Below are positions 47,732 to 60,072 of a DNA stretch of 64,000 nt, piece after piece (within the stretch, counting starts at the first letter, position 1; the number at the start of each line of letters is the position of its first letter). Both the position numbers and the translations under genes were made by a program. The stretch spans positions 1,163,967 to 1,227,966 of the forward strand of contig CM035315.1 in assembly GCA_002900995.3 (NCBI GenBank), in the 5' to 3' direction. The stretch is from Ganoderma boninense (lineage: Eukaryota > Basidiomycota > Agaricomycetes > Polyporales > Polyporaceae). Below the pieces are notes generated by a model that ran no database searches, was not told the DNA's origin, and saw only the letters and a list, made by a program, of their open reading frames with translations.

Positions 47732-50700
47732 GGGGGCTGGATGTCGGCGGGGATGGTGGTAGGGGGAAGTCGGCGGCGGGGCTGAGGAGCGCGGCGACGG
47801 GAGAGACAATGGAAAACGAGGCGGTCGAGTGAAAGGGGGAAGGTTCGTATATGCGTTGCACCGGCGGCCTGGTCTCTTTTCATTGGCTTCCCCGTGGACA
47901 AGATTCAAGCTCCGCTTCATGTCGACCCACCTCGGTCAGATTCGGAGATCCTCCGCGCGCCAGCCATCAATTGGGCCTCCTGTATGCCACTGTTTGGCCA
48001 CTTGTAACGATTCTGGCCGTTCATTAAACCTGCCGTCTCCGTCCAAGCGGCTCCACCTTCCCCGAGCCAAAGCGGAGGCCTCTCTCTCCACTACATCCGC
48101 ATTGCTCTGCGGCTCCTCAGTGACCACCGACCAAGCGGCTTTCGACCTCAGAAGCACACGCAGAGGCACACAGAGGGAGGTGGCTGGAGGACTGTCGTGG
48201 ATGTGGCGAGAGCTGTGCCGGGTGCCGAGGGACGCTGCGTAACACATGGGGGGAATGCTGACTAAGGATTGATGGAGGATGGTCGGGCGCTGTGTGTCTC
48301 CGTGAAGGCGAGCTGCTTTGTCCTGGTTGGTATCGTCCGCGCGAGACACGAGGCGACTGGGAGCCCTTCGAGAACGGCCTGCGTTCTCACCACTGCCATC
48401 ACTTCACCTCCCACTGCGAACACCCTCTTTTCTGATACAGCCCCCTTCCGTGCTTCTCTCAGGTTCGGACGCACAGCCGACCCGCGACATACCATAACCC
48501 CTGCGGCCTCTCCCGTCATGAGTGGGCCTGCCTACTCGACAGCCCCTGCCCGTTCCGTCGATCTGGGCAACCGCTCCTCGTCTGGTGGCGTCTGCGCGTG
48601 GTTGCGCTGTGTACGTCGTCGGATGTTCCTGTAAGTGGAACCGTATGTTTGTCGTTCGACTCCCTGTTCCACCAGCTGCTCTCCTTGGACTTGCCTTCGA
48701 CGCTCGCAGGGTGCCTATCAGCGGGAAAACAGCCTTCTTCGGGGATCATCATATTTGTTGTCGCTCCAGTCGCGCGCATCCGCGACCTGGATCAACTCCG
48801 CCCGTCTGCTTGTTTGCCGTGGCGTCATCTCATCAGCCATCCCATGATCTCCGTCGAAGCTGACGCTGTGCCACTCACGACTGTCTCTTGCTGCCACCTC
48901 CGAGACATTGGAATCAGACGGCCAGCGGGCTACAGTCGACGCCCTTCGAGGCGCGCGACAACCTGCAAACACACCTCGAGCTGCAAGCACGCTTCTCGCG
49001 AGAGTCTCGGAGAACCCTCAATGGATCATGCCAGCAGAGGCCAGCGGTCGCTCGGCCGTATCGTTTTTCCCTGCAAGGTCCGCAACGCCCGGCACGCGTT
49101 CCGTTCCGGACGAGCGGAGCCACAGAGGACGGAGTACGTGTTGATGGCAATGCTCCTGCCACTTCACCGGTGTCGTGCCTTGTCGCGCTCGCCCTCCATG
49201 GCAGGTTGCAATCGCGGACATCAGCCTGCTGACAATCTCAGTCCAGCGGGCGACCTGGCCCCGTCCATGGTTGCCCAGTGACAGCGTACTTGTGTGCAAG
49301 GTTGAGCAGTCAGCTCAGCCCGCAGGAATGAACCTCGATCGCAATCGAGCCTCCTTGCTCTCCGTATAGAATTCTCATTCTCTGATCCGTTGGTGCCTTC
49401 GTCATCGTCCTTCATCTCTGCCAGACCATCTCTCTTCCGATTATGCACTGTATGCATGCGCGCAGCATGTCTGGTGCAACTCCACTCTGACTGCTACCGA
49501 GGGCGGGCACGCCTCTCTCGCATCAACACAACGCGCGCGGGGGCAGCAAAGTGTTCATGCTTCTTATCGTCTCCATACGCACGAACGAAAGAATAGGGCG
49601 ACCTCGACAAGTCGCCACAGCGAATGTTGGCAATTGTGTCGCGTTGCCCCCGACACATGACACCGAAGCTCCAGGGAAGAACGCAGGCCTCATTGTCCGC
49701 ACACGACCACAGCACTTGGTTACCGCGCATCCGCATCTTCTCCCAGCCTCCGTCGCCCAGCATCGCACCTACTGTATGTATGCACACTCTATCTGTGCTC
49801 TACGCCCCCTCTCCCACCGCACCGCGTCCCTCGTCCCTCGTCACAATCCGCAATCTGCATGCTTGCTCCAGCCCGATACCCGCCTCCCGTCCGGCAACTC
49901 TCGTCAACGAATTCTCTCGCGCTCCTGCAGGCTTCTGATCTCCCGTTATCAAAACGCCCGTGTCTCCCCCCTCTTCCCCAGCAGCTCCACGCTCGCCAAG
50001 TACTAGTGTCGGCCCAGAGTACCCAATGCTCCGTCCTTGTCAAATGTGCCGTCCCACGTCCCCCCGCCCAGGCCAGCCTCCGCGCGCGCCCACCGCTCCA
50101 CGCGAGGCCGGGAACGGCCCCGCTGCCAGGCGCCCTGGGGGGAAGGCATGGACATTGAGTTGCGTTCGCCGGAGTATCCGGACGCGCGACGCTTCGCGAA
50201 GCCGCGCAGTCGGATGGAAGCTCGCAGCGTCGCACGCGCAGGTCAGCAGGCCAAGGGGCAAATGCGCGAAGCCTCGCGAAGGCCCGAGGGGTGGTGATGG
50301 CCCCGCGGAGGGCGAACCTTGTTCTCGTCTCTCCCTCAGCTTGTCGCCCTCGAGCTCTGCGGGGGACCGAGCTCGAGTCGATGACGTCTCCCCTACCGTA
50401 GGGCTCGTGTCAATGACAATGATGATCAGGCGGGCTGTTTGGGCGGCGCATGACATCCCTGTCGGTGCTCGGTGCCCCGGTGATCTCTTCTCTGCGTCTT
50501 GTACGCCGGGAATGCTGGATGCTGGATGTTGGATGTTGGATGGGGGTGCTCGCTCTGAGTGTCCGTCTCTGCAGGCGGTGCTTGCAGGTGACGACTCTTC
50601 CAATCCAGAAGGGGGCCCAGATCGATCGCACCCGTAGCTCAGGCTGACAGTGACAGAACCCAGCTCGCGCCGCCTCGCTCTCGCCTCTCGACTCTTCCCC

Positions 50701-53700
50701 CCGAGTCTTGTTTGCACATCTCAGCCTCCGATGGGAGAGATCGATCCCTGTCGAGCCCCCCGGATCCACTCCTACTTACGCCATTTCGGCCAAGTGACTG
50801 GTGACACTCGGGCGAGCGTATCGTATCTGGCGCGGCCATCACGCATCTCGCCAGATCTCGCGCACCGGCCGTGGAGCCTCAACCAGGGCCTAGGAGCATG
50901 CGCAGGCCGCAGGTTTCTTTGCAAAAGTCGGCGACGGCACGACGTCCCCAGGACGCTCGCACGTCCGGGTCCGGGATGCGGTCCTAGCTTCCCAATAGCT
51001 TCCTGAGGCTGAGTTCGCCAGCCCAAACCCCCCGCTGCAGGACGCTCGCCGCGCGCGCCCCGGGTAGTACAAGTCATGGGAGGAGGATCCAACCAATGCC
51101 CTCAGCCTGAGGAGATCCGGCTAGCCTCCCGAGAGGTCGACGTGTCCAGGCTGAATGCAGCACAGACTGTATTCAGCGGCGGATCTTCCTGCAACTTGCG
51201 CGATAGGCATGGTGCATGATGACGCATCGCACCCCAGGAAGCACATCGGGCCTCTCCTCCTAGTCTATTGTTAATGTGACGGTGGAAAGTGAGTGTGTCG
51301 TCAGCTCGAGCACAATCTATCAGCGGCGTAGATCCGCATGTCTTCGGGTTTCTGGCGACGGCGACCTGGAGAGATCCTTGTCCTCCTTCTCGCCCTCCCT
51401 TCACCTCCCAGGCCGCGCCTCCATCGTCCCATCTCGGCCTTCGACCTTCGAAGTTCGAGTACAGATCCGAATACAATGGCTATGGGATGCGCTTCGGACG
51501 CCCTTACGTTCCCAGTGGGCATTGCTTTGTGGGCCGTCTCGTCCCCAGCGTCCGCGACACTGCTAGTGTATGGTCGCGCCTATCCTTGACAACCTTCATT
51601 CTGCAGCTGACTTCATGGCGCGCGAGAGCCAGTGCCGGATATCCACACGCATCCAACTCGAAGCTCGACAAGCCAAAGCCTATCCGCTTCGCTGCCCCGC
51701 TCGAGGCGCCACCCACCAGCTTCCCTGCGCCTCGCGACGAGTGCTCGTGCACCAAACTAGTACGTCCGACCTCGGATTCTATGCCCCCCTCCCCCATCCC
51801 CTTCCTGTAAGCTTGTGCCAGAGTGCACCGCCGGCTCGCCACACACGCGACCTGGAAGAAGACGACGTCCGATCCAAGCGTCCAAGCGTCCAACCTTGGA
51901 CTAAGAAGGGCCTTGTCGTCGGGCATTTGCGGGAGCCGGGCGATACAATGTACATCGTACATCGCCCTTGAGACACGTACAAGGCAAGGACTGCCCCCTC
52001 GCGCTCGCTACGAGTCCGAGTCCAGCTTCCCCGCGTCCTGTCGACAGTCTGGGGGAGGCTCCCACCACCGGGGCCTGTAGGGGGAGCGCTGCGCTTCGCG
52101 TGGCAACGCGTGCACGTCGCACACGCCTTCATCTGAATGGGTGGGCGTGCGAGGCGGCGTTACGGAGGCTCCTGAGGAAGACGGGCGCACGATTCGGGAT
52201 GAATGGTCACTGGCTATGGTCGCGGTGCGTCTGTGCGGCGTGTGTCGCTCGGCTGCTGTGGGCTGTGGCCCATCGGGAGCTTGGAGAGAGAAGAAAGGAC
52301 GACAAGGGGGAGGGGGGATCTTCGCTCGCCGCTGTGGCGAATCTGCACGTCCACAGCGCCGGCTCGCGATCGCACGATCACTGGCATGGCCGGGGGGCAC
52401 AACCCCCAAAGATCCCTTCAGGCTTCGAGCGTGCTTTCCCGATCGCGAGTCCACGCATTGCTGTGCGCCCGTATGCGTATAGTAGGGATAGTATAAGCCA
52501 TCTCCTTCTCGAGCTGTATGTGGCCCCCTTGTTCGCACCCACGTCCGTCCCTGCACTGAAGATGCCCTAGTAGACTCACGCTATGCACTAGGGCTGTGCG
52601 CGTGGCCTGCTGGATATCCGGGATCGCGAGGCAAGGCACGCAGCGCGTCCTCGGGGTGCAAAGTGCGTTTCATGATCATCGGCCTTCCGTTCATGAAACC
52701 GAGGAGACGGGGAGGCGCAGCAGTCACTGGTCCTTGTATGAGGATTCGAAGGTCTGCAGAGATGAGGAGAAGCGTACTAGTCACGGTAGGGACCACCACC
52801 CTGGCAGATTGCGGGCACCGCGGTGAGCCTCTCCACTTGATGTTGCTGAGCTCCTTCTCTGAGTTGGAAGATGCTGTAAGTAGGAGGACTCGTCTCCTAG
52901 CCACGGGAGAGCGAGAGATCAGCAAGTGTGTTTAGGCTTTAGCCAGTTGCCCGACTACTGTGGCGTCCATCGCTATCCATTGCCGTAAGGCTCCAGCACA
53001 TTCGAATGGGACTTAGCGACCATACTTACCGCAGCAGCGACGCACTCTTCCACCAGGACACCGTAACCAGGACCAGACAGTCGCCGCTCGCAATGCAATT
53101 CGGTGGAGGAGTGGAACTGCGCAGCCCGAAGTTCGAACGGAGGTCACTGGTCAGCCCACCTCCCCTCGTCGCCGCTCGGACACACACCATCACACCGTGG
53201 CGGCGACGCTGCGGGTCGGCGATGGGCACGCGAGACGGGGGCCTCGCCACGTTATTCTGCAATTGGCCGTCGGCTCGTGAACTTTTGAACCTTGAGCCAA
53301 GTGGGAAAAGGCCTAGGTCAGAGTGCGCACGAGGTCATGCGCGCGATTAGAGCGTGGTGTAGCCCCCTCGACGCTCGTGGTCATCTGCTGCCGCCCCCTT
53401 GCTTTAGCCGTTCCTGGTCGCTGTTTGCGGTCCCAAGGTCGGAAGATAAGCAGGCCTTCTTCCGAGAGTTTGAAAAGGTTGTCTCCGAAGCGTGCGAGGT
53501 CGACGCTTGGCTTCGAGATCGTGCTGGTGGTCTGTACGTCCAAACGCCCAAGCAGAGTCGGAGGCCTTGACCGGGTCCGCATGCTGGTTTGAAACAATCC
53601 CTCCGCTCTGTCATCCTCGTGTATACATACATACATACTTACATACCGCTTTCCCAAGAAAGTGTGGCTCGTATCGCCGTCGCCAGCAGGAGGCAGGTAG

Positions 53701-54628
53701 GATCAAGCTTCAGAGCATGCATGGAAAAGCACCGATGTTTCGAGAACCTTCGTGGCCTCACGGACAGACCGGAGCGCTGTGTGTGGCGGAGTAGTAAAAA
53801 GACCGGGAACCTCCCCATCCGTCCTATGACGTCGTCGTTCTATTCCGGTCCGGGTGTAAGTCACCCTCCGGCCCGAATAGCGCCGATGTCGGGATCGCCG
53901 CTTGGCTCGGGGCGGTTACGCTCGAACAGCCCTACTGTTTCACCTAGAAGTCCGTCTGAACTCTACGTAACTTTTCCAGCCTCTCTACATCGTTCGAAGA
54001 TGTGTTGAAAATACTCAAGGGTGTTCGATTCTCCGGGATGAAAGATGCAGTCGTAGCCACCTGCAACAATATCAATGCAGGCTCGAAAGTCTAAGTACCT
54101 CTAGCTAGGATCGCTGAGGCCAACCCATGAAAAGCAGTTCGAGTGTCCTGCGACCTGAGTCCCCGTAATATTATGACAGAGTGTGCGCAATACACATGCA
54201 TATGACCATTGGCCTCGAGGTCTAGCTTCTGTCCTGCAGTTGGATGGCGCGGCCGCAACGTTAACTGCACCGTTCAAGAGAATTTCGGAATGTGCTACGC
54301 GTGAAGATTAAATATGTTAGATGGCGCCACGCTGTACTTACTGTATGTATGCAACACAACACGAGCAAGCATCGAACCGATGCGAGTTGGGTCGAGGGAA
54401 GAGTCTGTACCTACGGTATGGATGTATGGATAAGGTGAACATCGGATAGAAGTCAAAGTATATGCTCTGTCAAGTTGACGGGGGATCGAACGCGCCGACG
54501 GGTTTCAGGGAAGAGCCCGCGAATGCCGGGCAATATAACGCAGCACGACCTCGCGGTTCCGTCTCCGTTCGGACCCTAACGCCGCGTACAGCCTCCCGTC
54601 AGCCGTCAGCCGTCTACGGAAACCATGC
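47732..54628. other. Gene-poor stretch of about 6.9 kb
   Basis: The stretch lies between the PNRC-motif gene (reading left) and KGD2 (ending at 54629). Open frames of up to about 230 codons occur, but they overlap on opposite strands, have no recognisable domain, and do not link by consistent splice sites. Small simple repeats are present: GGATGCTGGATGTTGGATGTTGGATG-like text at about 50516-50541 and a CATA/TACATA run at about 53623-53646. I found no transposase, integrase or reverse-transcriptase signature. It may hold the long promoter of the PNRC-motif gene, non-coding RNA, or relics too decayed to read. Confidence 0.4.
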
Positions 54629-57317
54629 TCATGCAGCCAGGAGCATTTTCCTCGGGTCCTCGAGGTACTCCTTGATCTTGACTGTCGTGTTCGCTGCAGT
54701 TAGACATCCGTTGAGACACGTAGGAAGGCAGGAAAAGACGCACCGAGGAAGGTGACCGCTTCCCGCCCGTCGAGGAGACGGTGGTCGTACGTCAGCGCGA
54801 CGACCATGATCGGGCGGATGACGATCTGGCCATCGACGACGACGGGGCGATCCTTGATCGCATGCATACCTGTCGTGAGAAATGACGTTAGCGACGGCCT
54901 CGACTCGACGCCAACACAAGAATACGATCGAGATCGGAGGCATATGAGATGACATAGGTCGGAGCCGCAGCGCATGTTGATCCCGGAGGATGCAGCATTG
55001 CGCAAACAGAAGGGAGTCGGGTAGGGGTGGGGGTAGGAACAAGCACGGAATACAGCAAGGGTAGTATAAGCGAAGACTCACCAAGGACCGCAGCTTGAGG
55101 AAGGTTAATGATCGGCGTGCCGTACAGCGAACCGAACACACCGCCGTTCGAGATGGTGAAGGAACCACCAGCCATGTCCTCCAGCGTGAGCTTCCCGTCG
55201 CGCGCCTGCAAGGCATCCCGACCACAGCAGCACACGCACAGCAAGACAACAACAGTCAGATCCACCGCGGCGCTACACACAGGGTGCCGCACGCACCTTC
55301 TTCGAGAGGTTCGCGATCTCCTGCTCGATCTGCACGAAGTTCATGCTCTCCGCGTTGCGCACGACGGGCGTGACGAGGCCCTTCGGCGTCGCGACGGCGA
55401 CGCTGAGGTCGACGTAGTCGCGGTACACGATCTCGTCGCCCTCGATCGACGCGTTCGCCGCGGGGATCTCCCGCAGCGCGAGCGACGCCGCCTTCGCGAA
55501 CGCGCTCATGAAGCCGAGCTTCACGCCGTGCTCCTTCAGCACCTCGTCCTTGTACTTCTTCCGCAGCTCCATGACGCTCGACATGTCGATCTCGTTAAAG
55601 GTCGTCAGCGCCGCGGCCGCGTTCTGCGACTCCTTCAGCCTCTCCGCGATACGCAGCCGCATGCGGCTCATCTTCACACGCGTCTCGTTGCGGGAGCCTG
55701 GCGTGCGTGGGGCGGCGGCGGCAGGTGCGGGCTGCTCCTTGGGCGCGGGTTTAGGAGCAGGCGCGGGAGCGGCGGCAGGCTTGGGCGACTCCTTGACAGG
55801 TTCGGGTTTCTGGGCAGGCTCTGGGGCCGGAGGAGGCGTAGATGGCGCGCTCGTCTCGGCGGGCTCAGGCTTCGCCTTGGGCTCTTCGGATGGCTTCTCC
55901 TCTTTGGGCGCGGCCTCGCCGACTTCACCAGGCTCAAAGCGGAAAAGATCCTGACCAACAGCCACGGTGTCCTCTTCCTTGAACAAGAGCTCTGTGATCT
56001 TCCCGGCTGCTGGTGCGTTAACCGAGACATCGATCTAGGTAGAGCAGGTGAGCGAGTGAGATGGGATTTAGTAAAGGTCACGAAATGGGCGAAAACCACA
56101 TCAACAGAACTACGATGAAAAGGCGTGCCAGGACGAGTATACTCATTAGTTTTCCTCCGGCGATTCACGTGCATAGCAGGCAGCCCGCTTGGCAATCGAG
56201 CCCATTCATGCACTCCCTTACGGCGCAGGCCTCTAGTCGTGCACAACATCGCGAGTGTACAGCCTGCAGTCTGAGGCCTGCCTGAACACAGGACCCTCTT
56301 ACGGGCTATATGCGGTTCCAAGCCTCATGTTTTGGGGACGATCGTGTGCATATGTATGCAGCTAGTTCGCAAAACCCATGCAGCCAGTCTAAGGCCGCTA
56401 GTTCATGGACGAAACCCTGGCGGGTTGTCCCTCGCCCGGTGCGCGCATATATCGGCGAAAAGGACCAGAGTGCCGAAACAGGCGTTCCGCAAACACAGAA
56501 CATGAGGAAAGCATCTCAGACATGGGATGGTTTCGCTGGGCGTGAGGGGTAGGGTTCTTGTCCTAGCTTTCAAGGTATGGCCTCTGAGAGGCGTCTGATG
56601 GCGAGACTACGTAAAGTGCACATCACGGTCATGGCGGTCTGGGCAAACGATGGATGTCGACACTAGCAACGCCAGGAACCGTGAAGAACGCACTTCACTA
56701 TCGCCACGACGGACGACCATCCTGATATGGGTAGTTCAGACAGGCGGCATGGAGAAGTTCGCCTCGACGGCCAGTAATCACGGATGCGAGCTCGTCGGGT
56801 AGATGCGCGTGCGCATACAGCATGGAAGCGTTAATGTCGGATAGATATGTTTTGGGGTTGGGCTCCTCGCGCATGCCGTCACGCAGGTACAGGACCAATT
56901 CCGGGGCAGGAGGGTTGGCACACACACCTTATCCGTCTCGATAGTCGCGACCTCCTCGTCTGCCGCGACGGTGTCTCCGACCTGCTTTAGCCATGTCTTG
57001 AGGGTGCCCTCGGAGATGGACTCGGCCATCTGGGGGACCTTGACGGTCTCAGCTAGCAGAATATTACGAATTGACGTCACCCTCACAAGCCTCGGCAGAA
57101 CGGGCGAGAACACACACCTTGAAGGAGGTTCGTTGAGTGGAAGCTGGCACGCTGCGCATATGCGCCGGCAATCTTCCTACACGAGGGCCAGAAGGGTTCG
57201 AGGTCAGGGAGCATTCGCGCTGCAGTGGGAGGGCGCGTACCAGCCCCTCGCGAGCATGGGCGCATCGGCGTGGAGAGCACGCCCGCGCGCAAGGTGAACC
57301 AATCGTCTTGAAAGCAT
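54629..57317 (-). CDS. KGD2: Dihydrolipoyl succinyltransferase (E2 of 2-oxoglutarate dehydrogenase)
   Basis: Mitochondrial TCA-cycle enzyme that transfers the succinyl group from lipoate to CoA. Seven exons (57317-57241, 57176-57118, 57052-56928, 56034-55297, 55205-55082, 54869-54744, 54693-54629) join in phase to 437 residues. The N-terminus is a basic mitochondrial presequence ([20 protein letters not shown], then a FHSTNL cleavage-region motif). The lipoyl domain begins [20 protein letters not shown], with the lipoyl Lys in ETDK at the exon 3 end. A long Ala/Pro/Glu linker follows, with no clear E3-binding domain, as in fungal E2o. The catalytic domain ([40 protein letters not shown]) ends with the active-site [11 protein letters not shown] and [11 protein letters not shown]. 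The intron at 56927-56035 is 893 nt, far longer than any other here. Confidence 0.93.
56035..56927 (-). other. Exceptionally long KGD2 intron
   Basis: The donor GTGTGTGT at 56927 and acceptor CTACCTAG at 56035 flank exons that encode adjacent residues of the lipoyl domain (ETDK and [11 protein letters not shown]), so the 893 nt are one intron. Other introns in the window are mostly 50-90 nt. Small open frames occur on both strands but no family is recognised, and no terminal inverted repeats are evident at the ends. Confidence 0.8.
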
Positions 57318-57547
57318 GTTAAGACGATGTATGACGGGGGTGAAGGAGAGGGAGAGGGATGGATGGAGGGGGGCTGAGGCCGAGGTGAGGGTTGTTGAGG
57401 GCAAGGCTGCCAGCAGCGACGCGACGACATCATCACCGCGGATTCCCAAGCGCCGAGCACCGAACAAGTCCGAGACGGCCTCAACAGCGACTATCTTCCA
57501 CTTCGCCCTGTCTCACCTCGACAACGACCTGGCCAATGACATTATCG

Positions 57548-58124
57548 CTATTCTCTTATCCTTTCGCTGTGCCTCTCGGTCCACACATACGACCAGCATA
57601 CGACGGCGTCAAACCCTTCAGCCCTCTGAGCACGCTTGGATTTCGTCGGGCGAAGGAAGGCTAGGGAAATGTCGGCTTCCACGGTAAGCTTTCCGTCAGT
57701 GGCCCGTTCGGTGTTTCGGGTCTGTTTTCGGCGTACGGATGACCCACTATACACTTCATATATAGAGGTACACGGCCGTGTAGTACTTAATATTCTGCTG
57801 ACAACGCCATTGCGTGAAGCTTTGAAGGTTGACGCGGACGCGTTGTCGAAGTGATCAAGCTGCGCGACCTTGCCCATCGTACCCGGATTTATCCTGAACT
57901 TATCAGCGACATGGCATGGCATACTCAACACGCCGTGATACGGGACGCTGTATGAACAGACGAATATGTGTGCTCTCATAGGTGCGTCTCCGACCTGCTA
58001 GAGGTTCTGAACGGCGCTTACCGATGCGTGCTCGAGGGTACCCATAGATAATAGCCAGGTCCTGGTCAAGCCCTGGTTCAACTTTGCTGGGTGTCGTTGG
58101 CGATGCTTTAGCTTTCAATGTCAT
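57548..58124 (-). CDS. Hypothetical protein, weak
   Basis: A 143-codon frame (57979-57548), with a possible upstream exon starting at 58124 (MTLKAKASPTTPSKVEPGLD), reads coding-like in part (RINPGTMGKVAQLDHFDNAS). Linking the two would need an intron of only 34 nt, below the usual minimum, so the model is doubtful. I do not recognise the family. It lies upstream of KGD2 on the same strand, about 230 bp from its ATG, and may simply be promoter sequence. Confidence 0.25.
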
Positions 58125-58151
58125 GGCCAACGGAGATGGAGCCGGTCCTTC

Positions 58152-58733
58152 GTGTTTGTCGCGTTCGGATCCTCGGAAACACATCCGGCTAGACTCGGAC
58201 TACCCGCCACATACGCTCAACCTCACTGGCATACTTATCAGGCATGCTCAAGCCGACTGAAACCTTGGCCCTCATTTCGCAAGTCTCCTATAATCGGTAC
58301 GTGCTACTCAACTCTCATCCCTTACGCTATTGCGCTTGGCTGCGGAGCTCGGCACCTACGATGGTCCGCGTTCGACTAGCGTTCACCTTTGCCGCATGCA
58401 ACATTGTGGAGCTGTGGAAGCAACAAGAGCGGCCAATGCGATCCGCATGTTCCGATGGGCCCTTTACCCTTCGCTCCTGAACGTCTCGCGATCCTCATGC
58501 CTTCCTCATGGCAGTCGCTAGCGACCCGACGCCGGATGCGTTTCGACCCCTCAATCAAATTTTCAGTGCGATTGGAACACTTACATGTGGACTTCAGGCC
58601 TTCGAGCAGGTACGCCGTCGTGTTCGAAGACGTAACAGACCATTCCCGATGTGAAGACGGGCAGCTAGAACGCTGTTCTCCTCGGAACAGCGGGCCTGCC
58701 TGGCGGTCAGCCTGTCCGCATTCGGTACAGTAG
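58152..58733 (+). pseudogene. Possible RCC1-repeat relic
   Basis: A single plus-strand frame, interrupted by one TAG at 58377-58379, contains text like an RCC1 blade: FVFVAFGSSETHPARLGLP, then ALGCGARHL, then LWSCGSNKSGQC (58398-58433), in the usual order GxRH followed by LWxxGSNxxGQ. The spacing is longer than normal, the rest of the frame does not continue the repeats, and no splice sites rescue it. It could be a decayed fragment of an RCC1/ATS1-like gene or coincidence. Confidence 0.25.
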
Positions 58734-60072
58734 TACATCGACTTCAGGAAATGCACCGCGGCTGTGCACCACTTCGTAGTATAGCGTGTCATGGCAATCA
58801 GAACGTTGACCAAGATTGTTGTGGCTAGGAGAAATTGAAGGGCGGTGGGCTTTCCCCACTCGTTGCCACCTGCGTGCTACCGTGGAACGTTTGCCCTCCC
58901 ATGTGTCTTTATTTTCACCATTTTTTTCACGATTCCTCACCTTCAGCAGTTTTCAAACAGTTCTATTGGCAACCTCCAGGCAGTTGTGCGGCGTGTAGCC
59001 CTGTGCCGCCAAATCACTCCTGTTAGTTGCTTCATGAATCGAAGCTCAATGTGATTGAACGACACTTGCACTCAAACAATAAGTGTTTATATTCCGTCCC
59101 CTCTGAATCGACTAGCTGACCTCGTACTTGTACTAGAGGATATGGAGGTGGTTCCGTGTCGGCCTTGAGCAGGAGTTGAGTAGTATGTATTTAGGGCGCT
59201 GGCGTGAGGCATCGGCGAAACCCGGACACGCTGGGATTTCTCGGGTGCCTGGGCTCTGGCCTGATTTCCCTGAATCCTTCCCTCCGCCTCGTCCTCCAGC
59301 TCCTCGCAGGAGATCGACTCCCTTTTCGCTCTTGTTCGAGGCAGTAAGCCACTATAAATGCTCGCCTCAATAGCGTGAAAAGCAGGAAGTGCCCATATAG
59401 CCGCAACGTGTTGCTCAGAACGACAGAGTGGTTTACATGATCTTCGGCTCCAAATTGGGTGGCTTGCTCGAAAATGAAGGTACTCGAGATGGTCATACCT
59501 ACAACGGACTTGACTGATCATTCAAATGTGTTCACAGCTGTTAGGAGAGCCGGAGCAGACAATGTTATGTCCTAAGTACATCCTCCGTGAACGTTACCGA
59601 TCGTATCGCACGTGTATGCACGGTTGTGGCCGTCGGGATGAAGCTTTCAGAGATCCACCAGCACTATTCGCCCACGTTCGCTCTAGTGGAAATCATATAC
59701 CGCCTTCGGTGTCCATGGTACTCACGTTCTGCAGCACAGGAGGTAAGATATTCGACGTCTCTGATCGCGAACGTGGGTCGGTGGCGCCCGCACGCACCCC
59801 GTCGGGACAACGTCGACGCCTCTCGTCGAGTCTGGTGTCCCAGCACCTGCGCTTATCGTCAAAATCTACCCTTTGCTCTGCCCATGGTCCCCCAATTGGA
59901 GCGCGCTAACGACGCAGCCGACGCATTCGTTGTGCCTTCGGTCGAGCGGGCTCAGGAAGCATGCCAGGAACTTTTGCTCCGCCCCGGCCTCTTATATCGA
60001 TGACCGTCGCCCATCTTTCCGTCGTCCTGGTTCATCCCTCCATCTCCCCAGCTGGTTCAACCCTTGCCCGAA
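58734..60072. other. Upstream region of BTA1
   Basis: About 1.3 kb without a supported gene. Short frames on both strands lack signatures. The part nearest the ATG should be the BTA1 promoter and contains one CACGTG at 59609-59614. Confidence 0.4.
59609..59614 (+). promoter_or_regulatory. CACGTG E-box upstream of BTA1
   Basis: The palindrome CACGTG lies 459 bp before the BTA1 ATG. Fungal phosphate-starvation regulators of the Pho4/NUC-1 bHLH type bind CACGTG, and fungal BTA1 is known to rise under phosphate limitation. A single hexamer is expected by chance every few kb and others occur elsewhere in the window, so the assignment is tentative. Confidence 0.25.

Noticed and set aside
48598..52570. 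Open frames of about 200-230 codons in the gene-poor stretch
   Set aside because: No domain, competing frames of equal length on the opposite strand, and no consistent splice structure; probably due to G/C-rich composition.
54465..54550. Possible tRNA on the minus strand (GTTCGATCCCC-like box)
   Set aside because: No matching A box or acceptor pairing is present, and it lies in the 3' flank of KGD2.
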